From contig CAZCFY010000011.1 in the NCBI GenBank assembly GCA_964498095.1, positions 83,256 to 147,255 of the forward strand: a stretch of 64,000 nucleotides of DNA, written 5' to 3'. The notes below the pieces were generated by a model, which was not told the origin of the DNA, searched no databases, and worked only from the letters and a program-made list of their open reading frames with translations. A program made the position numbers and the translations under genes. The DNA comes from SG-bin7 sp964498095 (GTDB lineage Bacteria > Bdellovibrionota > Bdellovibrionia > Bdellovibrionales > SG-bin7). Every line of letters starts with the position of its first letter. Position 1 is the stretch's first letter. Shown here piece after piece: positions 18,459 to 26,574 of the stretch.

Positions 18459-18543
18459 AAACAGAGCGAGGAACCAGCTGTAGCTTTCTAACGAAATCGC
18501 AATGATCGAAAGGTATAAAAAGAGGGTTGAAGCAAGGACGAGG

Positions 18544-19197
18544 TTACTTAGAATAATAGCCTCCAGGAATATCCTTATATCGAGGTGTAAGAACCTTAAG
18601 CGTCTTTTGTCGTAATCTCGTCAGCGCTTCCTTTTCTATTTCATTTAACTCAGGAACTTTTCCCGCCTTTTTTCTGTCGGCAAAGAACTTCAGGCCTTGA
18701 TCATTATTAAATAAGTCCATTTCTTTTTCTTGCCTGCTTTGGGTGGAATCCACTTCATGTGCGTCTAGAAAAGTTCGAGCTCTGTCGGATCCTAGTTCCT
18801 GCGCCAAAAGAACGCTCCATACAAAGTGCCTGAACGCATCACTTTCATCCTTTCTGCCAGGACTTTTAAAAATTTGGGAGGTTAGTTTATCAACTTTTTC
18901 TTTGTTAACAAAAACTCTATAGGCGTCGTAGGGCATTTTGGCGATAACCGTCTTGTCCCCTTCGGTCAGTCGAGGAACGTAAGTTAGTATCTGTTCCGTA
19001 ATTGATTTAGAACATAAACTATCGCATTGGGCGGGGCAGGAAAATGCACCCATATCTACAGGTGTGACGGAGCATTTTAGTTCGCAGTCTGATGTATCAG
19101 AATTTAACCCAGACTTTAAAAACCAACCTAGGCAGTCGTTTGCCTGAGATGAACCAATGAAAATGAGATTGATTAAGAAAAAAACTATTTTAAACAT
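18544..19197 (-). CDS. Exported Cys-rich DUF6973-like protein
   Basis: A 217-residue protein with a signal peptide (residues 1-19, ending SQA before ND). A short Cys-rich segment follows (eight Cys between residues 22 and 63). The conserved block DAFRHFVWSVLLAQELGSDR ... DAHE near residues 120-150 matches the RHxxW...AHE pattern of DUF6973-type domains. Cys pairs suggest disulphides after export. Molecular function is unknown. The EEP gene follows directly. Confidence 0.7.
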   Translation of the reverse strand: MFKIVFFLINLIFIGSSQANDCLGWFLKSGLNSDTSDCELKCSVTPVDMGAFSCPAQCDSLCSKSITEQILTYVPRLTEGDKTVIAKMPYDAYRVFVNKEKVDKLTSQIFKSPGRKDESDAFRHFVWSVLLAQELGSDRARTFLDAHEVDSTQSRQEKEMDLFNNDQGLKFFADRKKAGKVPELNEIEKEALTRLRQKTLKVLTPRYKDIPGGYYSK

Positions 19198-19256
19198 AAA
19201 CTAAAATATAGCACAATTTTTTCGCGATTCGCAATCTTAGAAAGCGTCCACGGTAC

Positions 19257-21266
19257 TCAGAGCAAGTTCAAGGGATCTATATCGACCTGAATTTTTGTTT
19301 TCGCGGTGCCGGGCAGGTCCACATTTGCGAGTGAAGCGCAGAGCCGGTGAACTTGCACTGCCGATTCGCCTTTGATGAGCAGGTGGTATCGATGCTGGCC
19401 TTTGAGTTTTGCCAATGGTGCTTCGGCGGGACCGAGAAGCTCAAGCTTTTCGAGCTCCTTATCTTTCTTTTGAAAAATTTGGGCGATAGATAAAAGTTTT
19501 TCGGCGGTTTGTTCCGCAAGATTTTTGTCCGTCGATTTTATTTTTATCGCGGCGATCCGCCCGTAAGGGGGATACCCAAGCGCTTGACGGAATTTTAATT
19601 CCTGTGCGGCAAAACCCTCGTAATCATTTTTTTGCGCATGGACAATGGCCAAATGCTCGGGATTAAAAGTTTGTACGACGACTTGGCCGGGTTCTTCTCC
19701 GGCAGCAATGTGGCGGCCCGAGCGCCCGCTCACCTGTAAAATTAACTGAAAGCTGCGTTCAGAAGAGCGGAAATCTGGCATGTTAAAGCCAATATCAGCA
19801 AGTACAAGGCCGACGAGGGTAAGACCTTTAAAATCCAAACCTTTGGCAATCATTTGCGTACCAATTAAAATATCGACCTCATGATTTTCGATGGAAGAAA
19901 TCAAGTCCTCAAGGTCCGTGCGGCTTTGAATTTCGTCACGGTCAGCGCGCGCCAGCCGTGCTTCGGGGAAAAGGGCGTGCATATCAGCCTCAACGCGCTC
20001 AGTGCCGAGGCCAATTTTTTTAAGCTCCCCCGTTTTGCAAAAGGAACATTTATCGGCGAGCACTTCGTGATAGTCGCAGTAATGACAAAGTAAATGTTTG
20101 GTGCCGTGAAGGGTGAGAGTCACGGAACAGTTGGGGCATTTTTGGGTTTCTCCGCAGGCGGGGCATAAAATAAGTTGGGCGCTGCCGCGGCGGTTTAAAA
20201 AAAGTGCTACTTGCTCCCGGCGCGCGAGCGTATCTTTAATTTTTTGATAAAGTACGGGGCTTAACCAAAAGGGTAAATTCATCTGGCTACGCTCTGATTT
20301 TTTTAAATCCACAATCTCAATATTGGGCATAGCGCGATTTTCTACGCGCGAACCCATGCGGTGCAGATGATATTTTCCGCTCAAAGCATTAGCCCAGGTT
20401 TCCATGGCGGGAGTGGCCGACCCTAAAACAATGGGGCAATTGGAATATTTTGCCAGCATTACGGCGGCATCGCGGGCGTGATATTTTAGTTTTTCATCTT
20501 GTTTAAAGCTTGGCTCATGTTCTTCATCAATAACAATTAGCCCTAATTTCGGAATTGGACAAAAAAGTGCCGAGCGCGCGCCCAGCAATATTTTCTTTTT
20601 GCCTTCGACCATCTCCCACCACTGCGTCGTTTTTTCTCGGGGAGTAAGATGGGAATGAATCACCGATACCGCATCACCAAAACGCGCACTAAAACGGTGA
20701 ATAAGTTGGGGGGTTAACGAAATTTCCGGAACTAGAAAGAGCCCCTGTTTTCCCGCAGCGATGACTTCTTCAAAAAGCTCCAAATACACTTCGGTTTTTC
20801 CGGAGCCGGTTACGCCAAAGAGCAAATGCACGCCAAAATCTTCTTTTGCGCTGATAGAGCGAAAACACTTTTCCTGCTCAGGTGTTAACTCATGCTTTTT
20901 GCCTTGAGCTTTCTGCATTTCCAGCGGACGTGTTTTTGATTTGCGTTTTGTTTCTTTACTAAGCGGCGGAAACGCTAAATCGGTAACTTGGCCAATCGGA
21001 TACTGATAATAATTTGCCAGCCACTCGAGCCACTTGACGAAATGATCTTCTAATTTGGGCCACTCTTGATGTAAATGAGTGACTGACTTTATTTTTTCTA
21101 TCGGTGTATCAGATTTTTCGGCTCTGCCAATAACTAACCCCGTACACGAACGCCGGCCCAGTGGCACAACAACGGGTTGACCGCGGGGTATTTCGTTTTC
21201 AAAACTGTATGTCAGAGTGGAATTTAAAGGCGCATTGACCGCTACGTTAAGTAAGACGTCGCTCAA
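19257..21266 (-). CDS. priA: Primosomal replication-restart helicase PriA
   Basis: A 669-residue superfamily 2 helicase. Walker A is LFGVTGSGKTEVYLELF (about residue 150), the DEAH-type box is DEEHEPSFKQDEKLKYHARDA, and motif III is LGSATP. The zinc module has CPACGETQKCPNC ... CHYCDYHEVLADKCSFC. Motifs V-VI lie in ILIGTQMIAKGLDF and QVSGRSGR. It loads DnaB at stalled forks. The start overlaps the upstream gene by 4 nt (ATGA). Confidence 0.95.
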   Translation of the reverse strand: MSDVLLNVAVNAPLNSTLTYSFENEIPRGQPVVVPLGRRSCTGLVIGRAEKSDTPIEKIKSVTHLHQEWPKLEDHFVKWLEWLANYYQYPIGQVTDLAFPPLSKETKRKSKTRPLEMQKAQGKKHELTPEQEKCFRSISAKEDFGVHLLFGVTGSGKTEVYLELFEEVIAAGKQGLFLVPEISLTPQLIHRFSARFGDAVSVIHSHLTPREKTTQWWEMVEGKKKILLGARSALFCPIPKLGLIVIDEEHEPSFKQDEKLKYHARDAAVMLAKYSNCPIVLGSATPAMETWANALSGKYHLHRMGSRVENRAMPNIEIVDLKKSERSQMNLPFWLSPVLYQKIKDTLARREQVALFLNRRGSAQLILCPACGETQKCPNCSVTLTLHGTKHLLCHYCDYHEVLADKCSFCKTGELKKIGLGTERVEADMHALFPEARLARADRDEIQSRTDLEDLISSIENHEVDILIGTQMIAKGLDFKGLTLVGLVLADIGFNMPDFRSSERSFQLILQVSGRSGRHIAAGEEPGQVVVQTFNPEHLAIVHAQKNDYEGFAAQELKFRQALGYPPYGRIAAIKIKSTDKNLAEQTAEKLLSIAQIFQKKDKELEKLELLGPAEAPLAKLKGQHRYHLLIKGESAVQVHRLCASLANVDLPGTAKTKIQVDIDPLNLL

Positions 21267-22105
21267 CGAAACCTCGTATAAAAATCCTTTAAAATGGGGT
21301 CTTCGGGAACGCTATCTATACTTTCCTTTTTCCCTTTTTCTTCGGCAAAAGTTTTATTAGAGAACAATTCCTTAACTTTTGGAGTTAGGGCCACAGAGCG
21401 GACGTTTAAGATGCGAATTTTAGCTTGATTACCGCCACCCCATTTTACCGTCCTAATTTGCGGCAGCATTATGGAGTTGGCGTATTTCTGATATTCATCA
21501 GCGAAAACTTCGCTTTGATCATTAAGTCTAAGTCGACGAATTACAAATTGATCTTGTTCAATCCATAGTGCCGGTCCCATTGTGGAAACATTTCCAACAA
21601 AATACGCTGGCACGCCACCGGTGCGCGATAATTTTAAAAAGCTAGGCGTGATGTACTTGGGTTCATTAAGATCAATGGTGGGTTTGCGCATTTTTGAATA
21701 AGTGGCTGGCAAAATTCCCCAATCAAGAAGAGTTTTTTCAAAGCGTTTTGCCGTGCGGATAAAAAATGCGGGCTCAATAAATGCATCAGGGAGAGGGAGA
21801 CTTTTAATATTGTTGTCGTCATCCATAAAGTAGCGTTTACCGTTTTTGTAAATTCGGATTAGGCTTAAGGTGGATTTTATTTCTTTTTCGCCATTAACTC
21901 TTACGCGCATGTTTTCGGCGTCTTCAACGAGCCAGCTTTCTCGCGCTAAAAAACTTTGCCCTTTTGAATCTACCGTGACCTCGGCATCAACCAAATAGGT
22001 GGTATTGCCTTGATTTTTTACGGTACGGTCAAAAATCATGTCAATTTGTGGAATATAGGCCGAAGCAATAGCCGGCACAAAAATTAAAAATAAAAATATT
22101 TTCAT
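21263..22105 (-). CDS. Exported protein of unknown function
   Basis: A 280-residue protein with a signal peptide (MKIFLFLIFVPAIASA). The mature part is predicted to be beta-rich, with repeated short strands such as YLVDAEVTVDS, FVIRRLRLNDQSEVFADEY and KIRILNVRSVALTPKV, reminiscent of LolA/LppX-type lipoprotein-binding folds; this is weak. It overlaps priA by 4 nt and follows galU by 12 nt, so it is part of a galU-unknown-priA transcription unit. Confidence 0.6.
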   Translation of the reverse strand: MKIFLFLIFVPAIASAYIPQIDMIFDRTVKNQGNTTYLVDAEVTVDSKGQSFLARESWLVEDAENMRVRVNGEKEIKSTLSLIRIYKNGKRYFMDDDNNIKSLPLPDAFIEPAFFIRTAKRFEKTLLDWGILPATYSKMRKPTIDLNEPKYITPSFLKLSRTGGVPAYFVGNVSTMGPALWIEQDQFVIRRLRLNDQSEVFADEYQKYANSIMLPQIRTVKWGGGNQAKIRILNVRSVALTPKVKELFSNKTFAEEKGKKESIDSVPEDPILKDFYTRFR

Positions 22106-22117
22106 AATTACCTATTC

Positions 22118-22996
22118 TTAAAGCTCTTTAGCGAGTTCTTTCAAATATTTTTTAAGAGAATCTTTTAATTCAGGGTGATTTAAGCCGATTTCGATGTTGG
22201 CTTGCAAATACCCGAGCTTATCGCCGGCGTCATAGCGGGTAGCGTTGAGAACCACGCCGTTTAATCCTTCTTTTTTTGCCAGCTTCACCATGCCGTCGGT
22301 TAACTGGATTTCGCCGTTTTTGCCGGGAGTAAGATTTTCTAAAGCCGCGAGGATGCCCGCCGTAAAAACGTAACGGCCAGGTAAAGCCCATTGGCTCGGA
22401 GCTTTATTGACTGACGGCTTCTCGACGACGTCGTCAATTTTCCATGTGTCTTTAGAAATTTCTTTGCCCTTAATGATTCCATATTTGCAAACATCTTGTT
22501 CCGGCACTTTCATAATAGTCACCGAGGATACGCCGGTTTTTTCGTAAGCATTAACGAGATCGCCCGTAACTGTTTTTTTACCCTTGGGGAGCATGATTTC
22601 ATCGCCAAGTAAAACCGCAAAGGGCTCTTCACCCACAATGGGTTTGGCACAATAAACGGCGTGGCCGAGGCCCAGCGCCTGCTTCTGTCGGATACTAATG
22701 ATGTTGGCTTTCTTGTGCAGATCTTGAATGGTCTCCAGGAGTGCAGATTTTTTTTGTTTTTCTAAGGTGTCTTGTAATTCGTAGGACACATCAAAAAAAT
22801 CTTCGATCGCGTGCTTCCCGCGGCCGGCGATAATAATAATGTCCTCGATTCCAGCCAACACAGCTTCTTCGACTATGTGTAAAATTATGGGCCGATCAAC
22901 TATCGGTAACATTTCTTTAGGAATGGCTTTGGTTGCCGGCAAAAAGCGAGTGCCAAGTCCAGCAGCGGGAATTACGGCTTTACGAACAGGTTTCAT
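22118..22996 (-). CDS. galU: UTP-glucose-1-phosphate uridylyltransferase
   Basis: A 292-residue nucleotidyltransferase. The N-terminal AVIPAAGLGTRFLPATKAIPKEMLPI is the GalU signature, with the UTP-binding Gly-rich loop and catalytic Lys. VVEKPSVNKAPSQWALPGRYVF, DGMVKLA and RYDAGDKLGYLQAN complete the family pattern. It makes UDP-glucose for envelope glycans. It lies 10 nt after the M23 peptidase gene. Confidence 0.95.
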   Translation of the reverse strand: MKPVRKAVIPAAGLGTRFLPATKAIPKEMLPIVDRPIILHIVEEAVLAGIEDIIIIAGRGKHAIEDFFDVSYELQDTLEKQKKSALLETIQDLHKKANIISIRQKQALGLGHAVYCAKPIVGEEPFAVLLGDEIMLPKGKKTVTGDLVNAYEKTGVSSVTIMKVPEQDVCKYGIIKGKEISKDTWKIDDVVEKPSVNKAPSQWALPGRYVFTAGILAALENLTPGKNGEIQLTDGMVKLAKKEGLNGVVLNATRYDAGDKLGYLQANIEIGLNHPELKDSLKKYLKELAKEL

Positions 22997-23006
22997 AGCT
23001 AAAAGA

Positions 23007-24152
23007 TTACAGTTTGTTTACAGAACTTACAATCTGTTGTGCAAATTGATAAGGATAGCGGCGCATAACTTTAATAGGGTCGATAGCGCGGTTTCCTTTT
23101 TTAACGGAAAAGTGCAGGTGGGGACTTGTGCAGTAACCCGTACACCCAACTTGCCCTATGAGTTCGCCGATTTCCACGCGTTTACCCACACGTAATCCCT
23201 CTTGAATAGAGTTTAAATGGAGGTAGGCGGTGGTGTAGCCATTGTTATGCTTAATAACTATGTGATTGCCGGCGGCGCGGTCTTTACCGATTTTATGAAT
23301 GTAACCTTTGTGAGAGGCGTAAACATCGGTGCCAACGGGAAGCTCAAAATCAACTCCCAGATGCGGTTTTGCTTTACCGCGGATCGGGTGAACGCGGCGG
23401 TTAGAAAAGGTACTTGAAATGTGAATATAGGTCACGGGAGAATAAAGTTCTTTGGGCTCGGCAAATGCTGGCTCCGTAGGATCTAAAAACACCCCACCTT
23501 GGCTGCCGATGGGGATAAACTTACGGTGTTCAACTTGTCCATTAACTTCTAAATTTGTCTCGAGAACTTCGCCATACTTTACGAATTGATCACCAAGAAA
23601 CTTTTTTTCCAGCTTCATCCAAAACCCCGCGCCGCGCGAGAGGTCCTTGCGTGGATTAATATCAAAGAGATAAGCGTCTAAAAAGCGGAATGCGACCCAG
23701 TCATTATTAACAATAGATAAAATGCTGTTTAAAATACTGCCGAGGACTTTACCCCGTAAAGTAACGATCTCCGTGCGGTATTTTTCTAAAATTCGTTTGC
23801 CGCTAGCTTCGCCGCCAGGGGTTTTAAATAAATAGTAGGAATAGTCCGAAAGTTGTTCAAAAAATTTAATACCGCGGGTTTTTTCTTTTTGATCGTTAAT
23901 TACCAGATAGGGTTCGTCGGGTAGGATGCGAAAATTCTTAGGCAGCGGATTTTGCCGCCAAATTTGCCGCACGTCTTCTTCGGTGAAGCCATTGCGTTTT
24001 AGGAGTGAGGTCAGAGTCTCGCCGTTACGGATTGTGGCGCGTGACATCTTTATTGAGTCAACCTTTGACCCCCAAGATGGGAAATGGAATAAAATAAGGG
24101 CAATGCAAAGAAAAAGCGGGCCCCTCGAGTTGACGATTCTACGTTGTTCCAT
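23007..24152 (-). CDS. Exported M23-family peptidoglycan metalloendopeptidase with LysM-like N-terminus
   Basis: About 381 residues. A signal peptide (LFLCIALILFHFPSWGS) is followed by an OapA/LysM-like segment (TIRNGETLTSLLKRNGF). The C-terminal lysostaphin fold has the zinc motifs HLGVDFELPVGTDV (H..D) and SPHLHFSVKKG (HLH). YLHLNSIQEGLRVGKRVEIG carries the second metal-site His. It should cut peptide cross-links in the periplasm. An upstream GTG at 24185 lacks a ribosome site; AAGG lies 5 nt before the ATG at 24152. Its 5' end meets the divergent barrel gene head-on. Confidence 0.85.
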   Translation of the reverse strand: MEQRRIVNSRGPLFLCIALILFHFPSWGSKVDSIKMSRATIRNGETLTSLLKRNGFTEEDVRQIWRQNPLPKNFRILPDEPYLVINDQKEKTRGIKFFEQLSDYSYYLFKTPGGEASGKRILEKYRTEIVTLRGKVLGSILNSILSIVNNDWVAFRFLDAYLFDINPRKDLSRGAGFWMKLEKKFLGDQFVKYGEVLETNLEVNGQVEHRKFIPIGSQGGVFLDPTEPAFAEPKELYSPVTYIHISSTFSNRRVHPIRGKAKPHLGVDFELPVGTDVYASHKGYIHKIGKDRAAGNHIVIKHNNGYTTAYLHLNSIQEGLRVGKRVEIGELIGQVGCTGYCTSPHLHFSVKKGNRAIDPIKVMRRYPYQFAQQIVSSVNKL

Positions 24153-24153
24153 C

Positions 24154-25008
24154 ATGACCTTAGTCTTAATTGTATCCTTTTTCACACAGAGTGGGAATGC
24201 GCATCTTTATCCTGGACCCATTTCCTCGTCTTTAGGCGAGGCCGGAATCGTTAATGTCGATGCCGTCGAAGGGCCTTTTTATAACCCTGCGATCATGCCA
24301 CAGCTCAAACGAGAGTTTCAAACGGCCTTGCTTTTCGGTCAAGGATCAACCACGGAAACTCGCGATGATCGTTATTGGGGGGTAGCGCTTACGGATTGTA
24401 CAAAGGAAACTTTTTTTCCTGCGGCTGCGGCTTATGTTTCTAGCACGACCACATTTAATGGCGCCGATCCGGCCGAAGAAAAATATTTTACTTTAGGCAG
24501 TGGGATGTTTGTTTGGAAGCGGATTTCTTTAGGAATTACACTTAACCGACGAGAAACGCATTTGCAGTTGACCGAAAAACTCGTGCAGAACAATTTTTCT
24601 TTGGGGGCTTTGTGGGCAGTAAATGGTGATCTTGCCGTGGGCGCAGTGGCCCAGAATTTAGCCAATCCCGGCGGAGAAATTCCAGATTATTTGCAACTCG
24701 CTACCAAAGCGGGCTTCGGTTTTTACTATATATATTTGCAACAATTTCATTTTCGCGGCGACCTAACGCAGGAATTACGCAATAATCCCAGCCATCAAAT
24801 GACTATGAGTTTTGGTATAGATTCGCGATTCACGGAGTATTTCGCTGCCCGCTTAGGATACTTGCGCGATAATTTTCGTGATCGTAGCATCTTAACGGCG
24901 GGATTTGGGTTTCTAGGCCCTAGGCTTAGCGTATCTTATGGTTATCAGGTAGAAAATCAGCGGGGCTCCGGGTCGCGACACGTTATAGATTTAGAATTGC
25001 CGTTTTAA
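24154..25008 (+). CDS. PorV/TraF-like outer-membrane beta-barrel protein
   Basis: About 284 residues. A signal peptide (MTLVLIVSFFTQSGNA) precedes HLYPGPISSSLGEAGIVNVDAVEGPFYNPA, the N-terminal pattern of PorV/PorQ/TraF-type barrels. Alternating amphipathic strands follow, and the chain ends with an aromatic terminal strand (VIDLELPF). An in-frame ATG at 24103 would add 17 basic/polar residues before the hydrophobic core and overlap the divergent gene; AAGGG lies only 2 nt before it. Both starts lie at or within the M23 gene, so the promoter must lie inside that coding region. Confidence 0.68.
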   Translation: MTLVLIVSFFTQSGNAHLYPGPISSSLGEAGIVNVDAVEGPFYNPAIMPQLKREFQTALLFGQGSTTETRDDRYWGVALTDCTKETFFPAAAAYVSSTTTFNGADPAEEKYFTLGSGMFVWKRISLGITLNRRETHLQLTEKLVQNNFSLGALWAVNGDLAVGAVAQNLANPGGEIPDYLQLATKAGFGFYYIYLQQFHFRGDLTQELRNNPSHQMTMSFGIDSRFTEYFAARLGYLRDNFRDRSILTAGFGFLGPRLSVSYGYQVENQRGSGSRHVIDLELPF

Positions 25009-25076
25009 AAGAGACCAGAAGTTGACTAAATTACGGGCTCTTGTTAAACCCGTCCAATTGTTAACAGGAAGTGTAT

Positions 25077-25202
25077 ATGTCACCAACCAAAAAAGTAGAA
25101 AAAATTCGCCGTCGTAAAGTTCGCAAAACCGGAAAGAAAAAGCGCGCCACTCGCCGCAATCACGGTACTACTAAATCCGCCAAAGAACTTTTCGGCGACT
25201 AA
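25077..25202 (+). CDS. 41-residue highly basic protein
   Basis: A short frame with ATG at 25077 and TAA ending at 25202. AGGAA stands 6 nt upstream. About 40% of residues are Lys or Arg (VEKIRRRKVRKTGKKKRATR), with a C-terminal HGTTKSAKELFGD. The basic part suggests binding to nucleic acid or ribosomes. I do not recognise a named family, although the TTKSAKELFG ending gives me the impression of a conserved small-protein tail. It lies alone between the barrel gene and convergent tonB. Confidence 0.7.
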   Translation: MSPTKKVEKIRRRKVRKTGKKKRATRRNHGTTKSAKELFGD

Positions 25203-25237
25203 TTTTTTAGAACCGACAATAGTCCGATAGTTTTTTA

Positions 25238-26410
25238 TTAGCCGTTGCCGGTCGATTTGGCGCGGCTTCCAAGTCTTGACGGCATTACTTGTGCTGGCCC
25301 TTTTAGAGAAAACACAAAAGATTTTACCACATAACTTTGTTGACCAGGGTAATAGCGGTAATTTTTAAACGCCGAATACGCCGCTAAATCTAGCGTGCGG
25401 TGCCCACTGGATTTCAAAATTCGAATATTATTTAAAGTTCCTTCGGGAGTCACTTCCGCCATAAATTTTACTTCACCCTGGCGATTGGCCATGCGATCCG
25501 TAGCCGCATACTCCGGCGAGCGGTTGCCTGGCATGGCTCTAAGTTCGTAATCATTTTTAATTGGTAGTACGGGGCCATCTTTTGGCGCTGCGACCGCTGC
25601 TGCAGCGGCGGTACCACCGGTACCGGCGGGTATAGTGGCGGGAGCTGAAGCCGGAGTTGGAGATGGTGCCGCTGAGTTAGTGGCAGCTGTTGTCGTTTCA
25701 GTTGTCACTGCGGGTGCAACTTCTTTTGAAGCGGCTTCTTGGGCGGCCACAGGTTTTTCGTTAGTTACTGCTGGTGCCGTTGTTGAAACTACGGTTGTTG
25801 GTTTAGCTTCTTCCGCTTGAACAGGAGCTACGACTTCTTTTTCGGGAAGCGGCTCATCTTTCATTACTTTTTCGACGAGTTCCTCGCGGGCTTTGGTTTC
25901 TTGAGCAACTTCTTTTTCCACTTCGATGGGTGCGATGGCTTCGGTTTTAATATCTTCCATTTCCTCTTTTTCAATTTGCGGCTCGGCATTTTTTGCGATT
26001 TCCGTGGAAGCTACGGGAGTCACAACTGGAGAAGAGTCATCGGTGGGAGCTGGCGCAATGTAGGCCTTTTTTGGCAGAATTTGCGCGACTTTTGGTTTTG
26101 GTGCCGGGAACGCGTCGACTTTTTTGGCTTCTACTTTTGGTACCGGCTTGGGTTCGGGACGGATGACTTCAACTTTAGGTTCAGCAAGTTCAGATACTGC
26201 TGGCGCGGATACTGGTACGGGTGTGGGTGCGGGTGCGACATCTGCCGTTTGAAATTCTACGGCAGAAATTTCTCCAGCCGAGTTAACACCAGAAGAGCCG
26301 CCGCCAAATTGAGTTATAGCGACATAATAGATGAGTCCTGCGTGTAATAAGACGGAGAAAACCAAACAAACCGAGGTTTTCCATTCTAATGACCTATAAT
26401 TTTTTCCCAT
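25238..26410 (-). CDS. tonB: TonB-family energy transducer
   Basis: A 390-residue protein. The cytoplasmic start is followed by one transmembrane helix (SVCLVFSVLLHAGLIYYVAI, residues 13-32) and a long Pro/Glu/Ala/Lys-rich periplasmic linker (residues 55-290, with runs such as PAPTPVPVSAP). The C-terminal TonB domain has GEVKFMAEVTPEGTLNNIRILKSSGHRTLDLAAYSAFKNYRYYPG. It couples the proton-motive force to outer-membrane receptors. No exbB/exbD is adjacent, so those must lie elsewhere. Confidence 0.85.
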   Translation of the reverse strand: MGKNYRSLEWKTSVCLVFSVLLHAGLIYYVAITQFGGGSSGVNSAGEISAVEFQTADVAPAPTPVPVSAPAVSELAEPKVEVIRPEPKPVPKVEAKKVDAFPAPKPKVAQILPKKAYIAPAPTDDSSPVVTPVASTEIAKNAEPQIEKEEMEDIKTEAIAPIEVEKEVAQETKAREELVEKVMKDEPLPEKEVVAPVQAEEAKPTTVVSTTAPAVTNEKPVAAQEAASKEVAPAVTTETTTAATNSAAPSPTPASAPATIPAGTGGTAAAAAVAAPKDGPVLPIKNDYELRAMPGNRSPEYAATDRMANRQGEVKFMAEVTPEGTLNNIRILKSSGHRTLDLAAYSAFKNYRYYPGQQSYVVKSFVFSLKGPAQVMPSRLGSRAKSTGNG

Positions 26411-26428
26411 TTTTCCCCCAAATAGAAA

Positions 26429-26444
26429 TTCGTACTTCTACGAA
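26429..26444. promoter_or_regulatory. Perfect inverted repeat before tonB
   Basis: TTCGTA at 26429-26434 and TACGAA at 26439-26444 form a perfect 6-bp dyad around four bases, about 19 nt upstream of the tonB ATG. It may be a repressor site or a leader hairpin next to the GGGGGA ribosome site. Confidence 0.4.
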
Positions 26445-26507
26445 CCCAGGGTAATACAAGTTTAGGGCCAGCGGTGCCGGGCTTCTTAAGTCAAATGGGG
26501 AATGATC

Positions 26508-26574
26508 ACCCTGTGAAAGTTTCAGGGCCGGTGACAGTTTGCCGCCTTACCTTCACAGCGGCAGGGTGACTGCC
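26508..26574 (-). other. Structured spacer between pfkA and tonB with alternative hairpins
   Basis: Directly after the pfkA stop codon there are several overlapping inverted repeats. GGCAG/CTGCC span 26560-26574, TGCCGC/GCGGCA span 26540-26563, and CACCCTG at 26508-26514 pairs with CAGGGTG at 26562-26568. They share bases and are mutually exclusive. No T-run follows. This could be a pfkA terminator region or a tonB leader; no known riboswitch core is visible. Confidence 0.4.

Noticed and set aside
25817..26347. Long plus-strand frame with many Phe and Gly opposite tonB
   Set aside because: It mirrors the Pro/Glu/Ala-rich linker of TonB; the Phe/Gly-rich composition is an antisense artefact and no ribosome site is present.
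26508..26574. Possible c-di-GMP (GEMM) or cobalamin riboswitch before tonB
   Set aside because: Stems are present, but none of the conserved core strings of those classes could be found.
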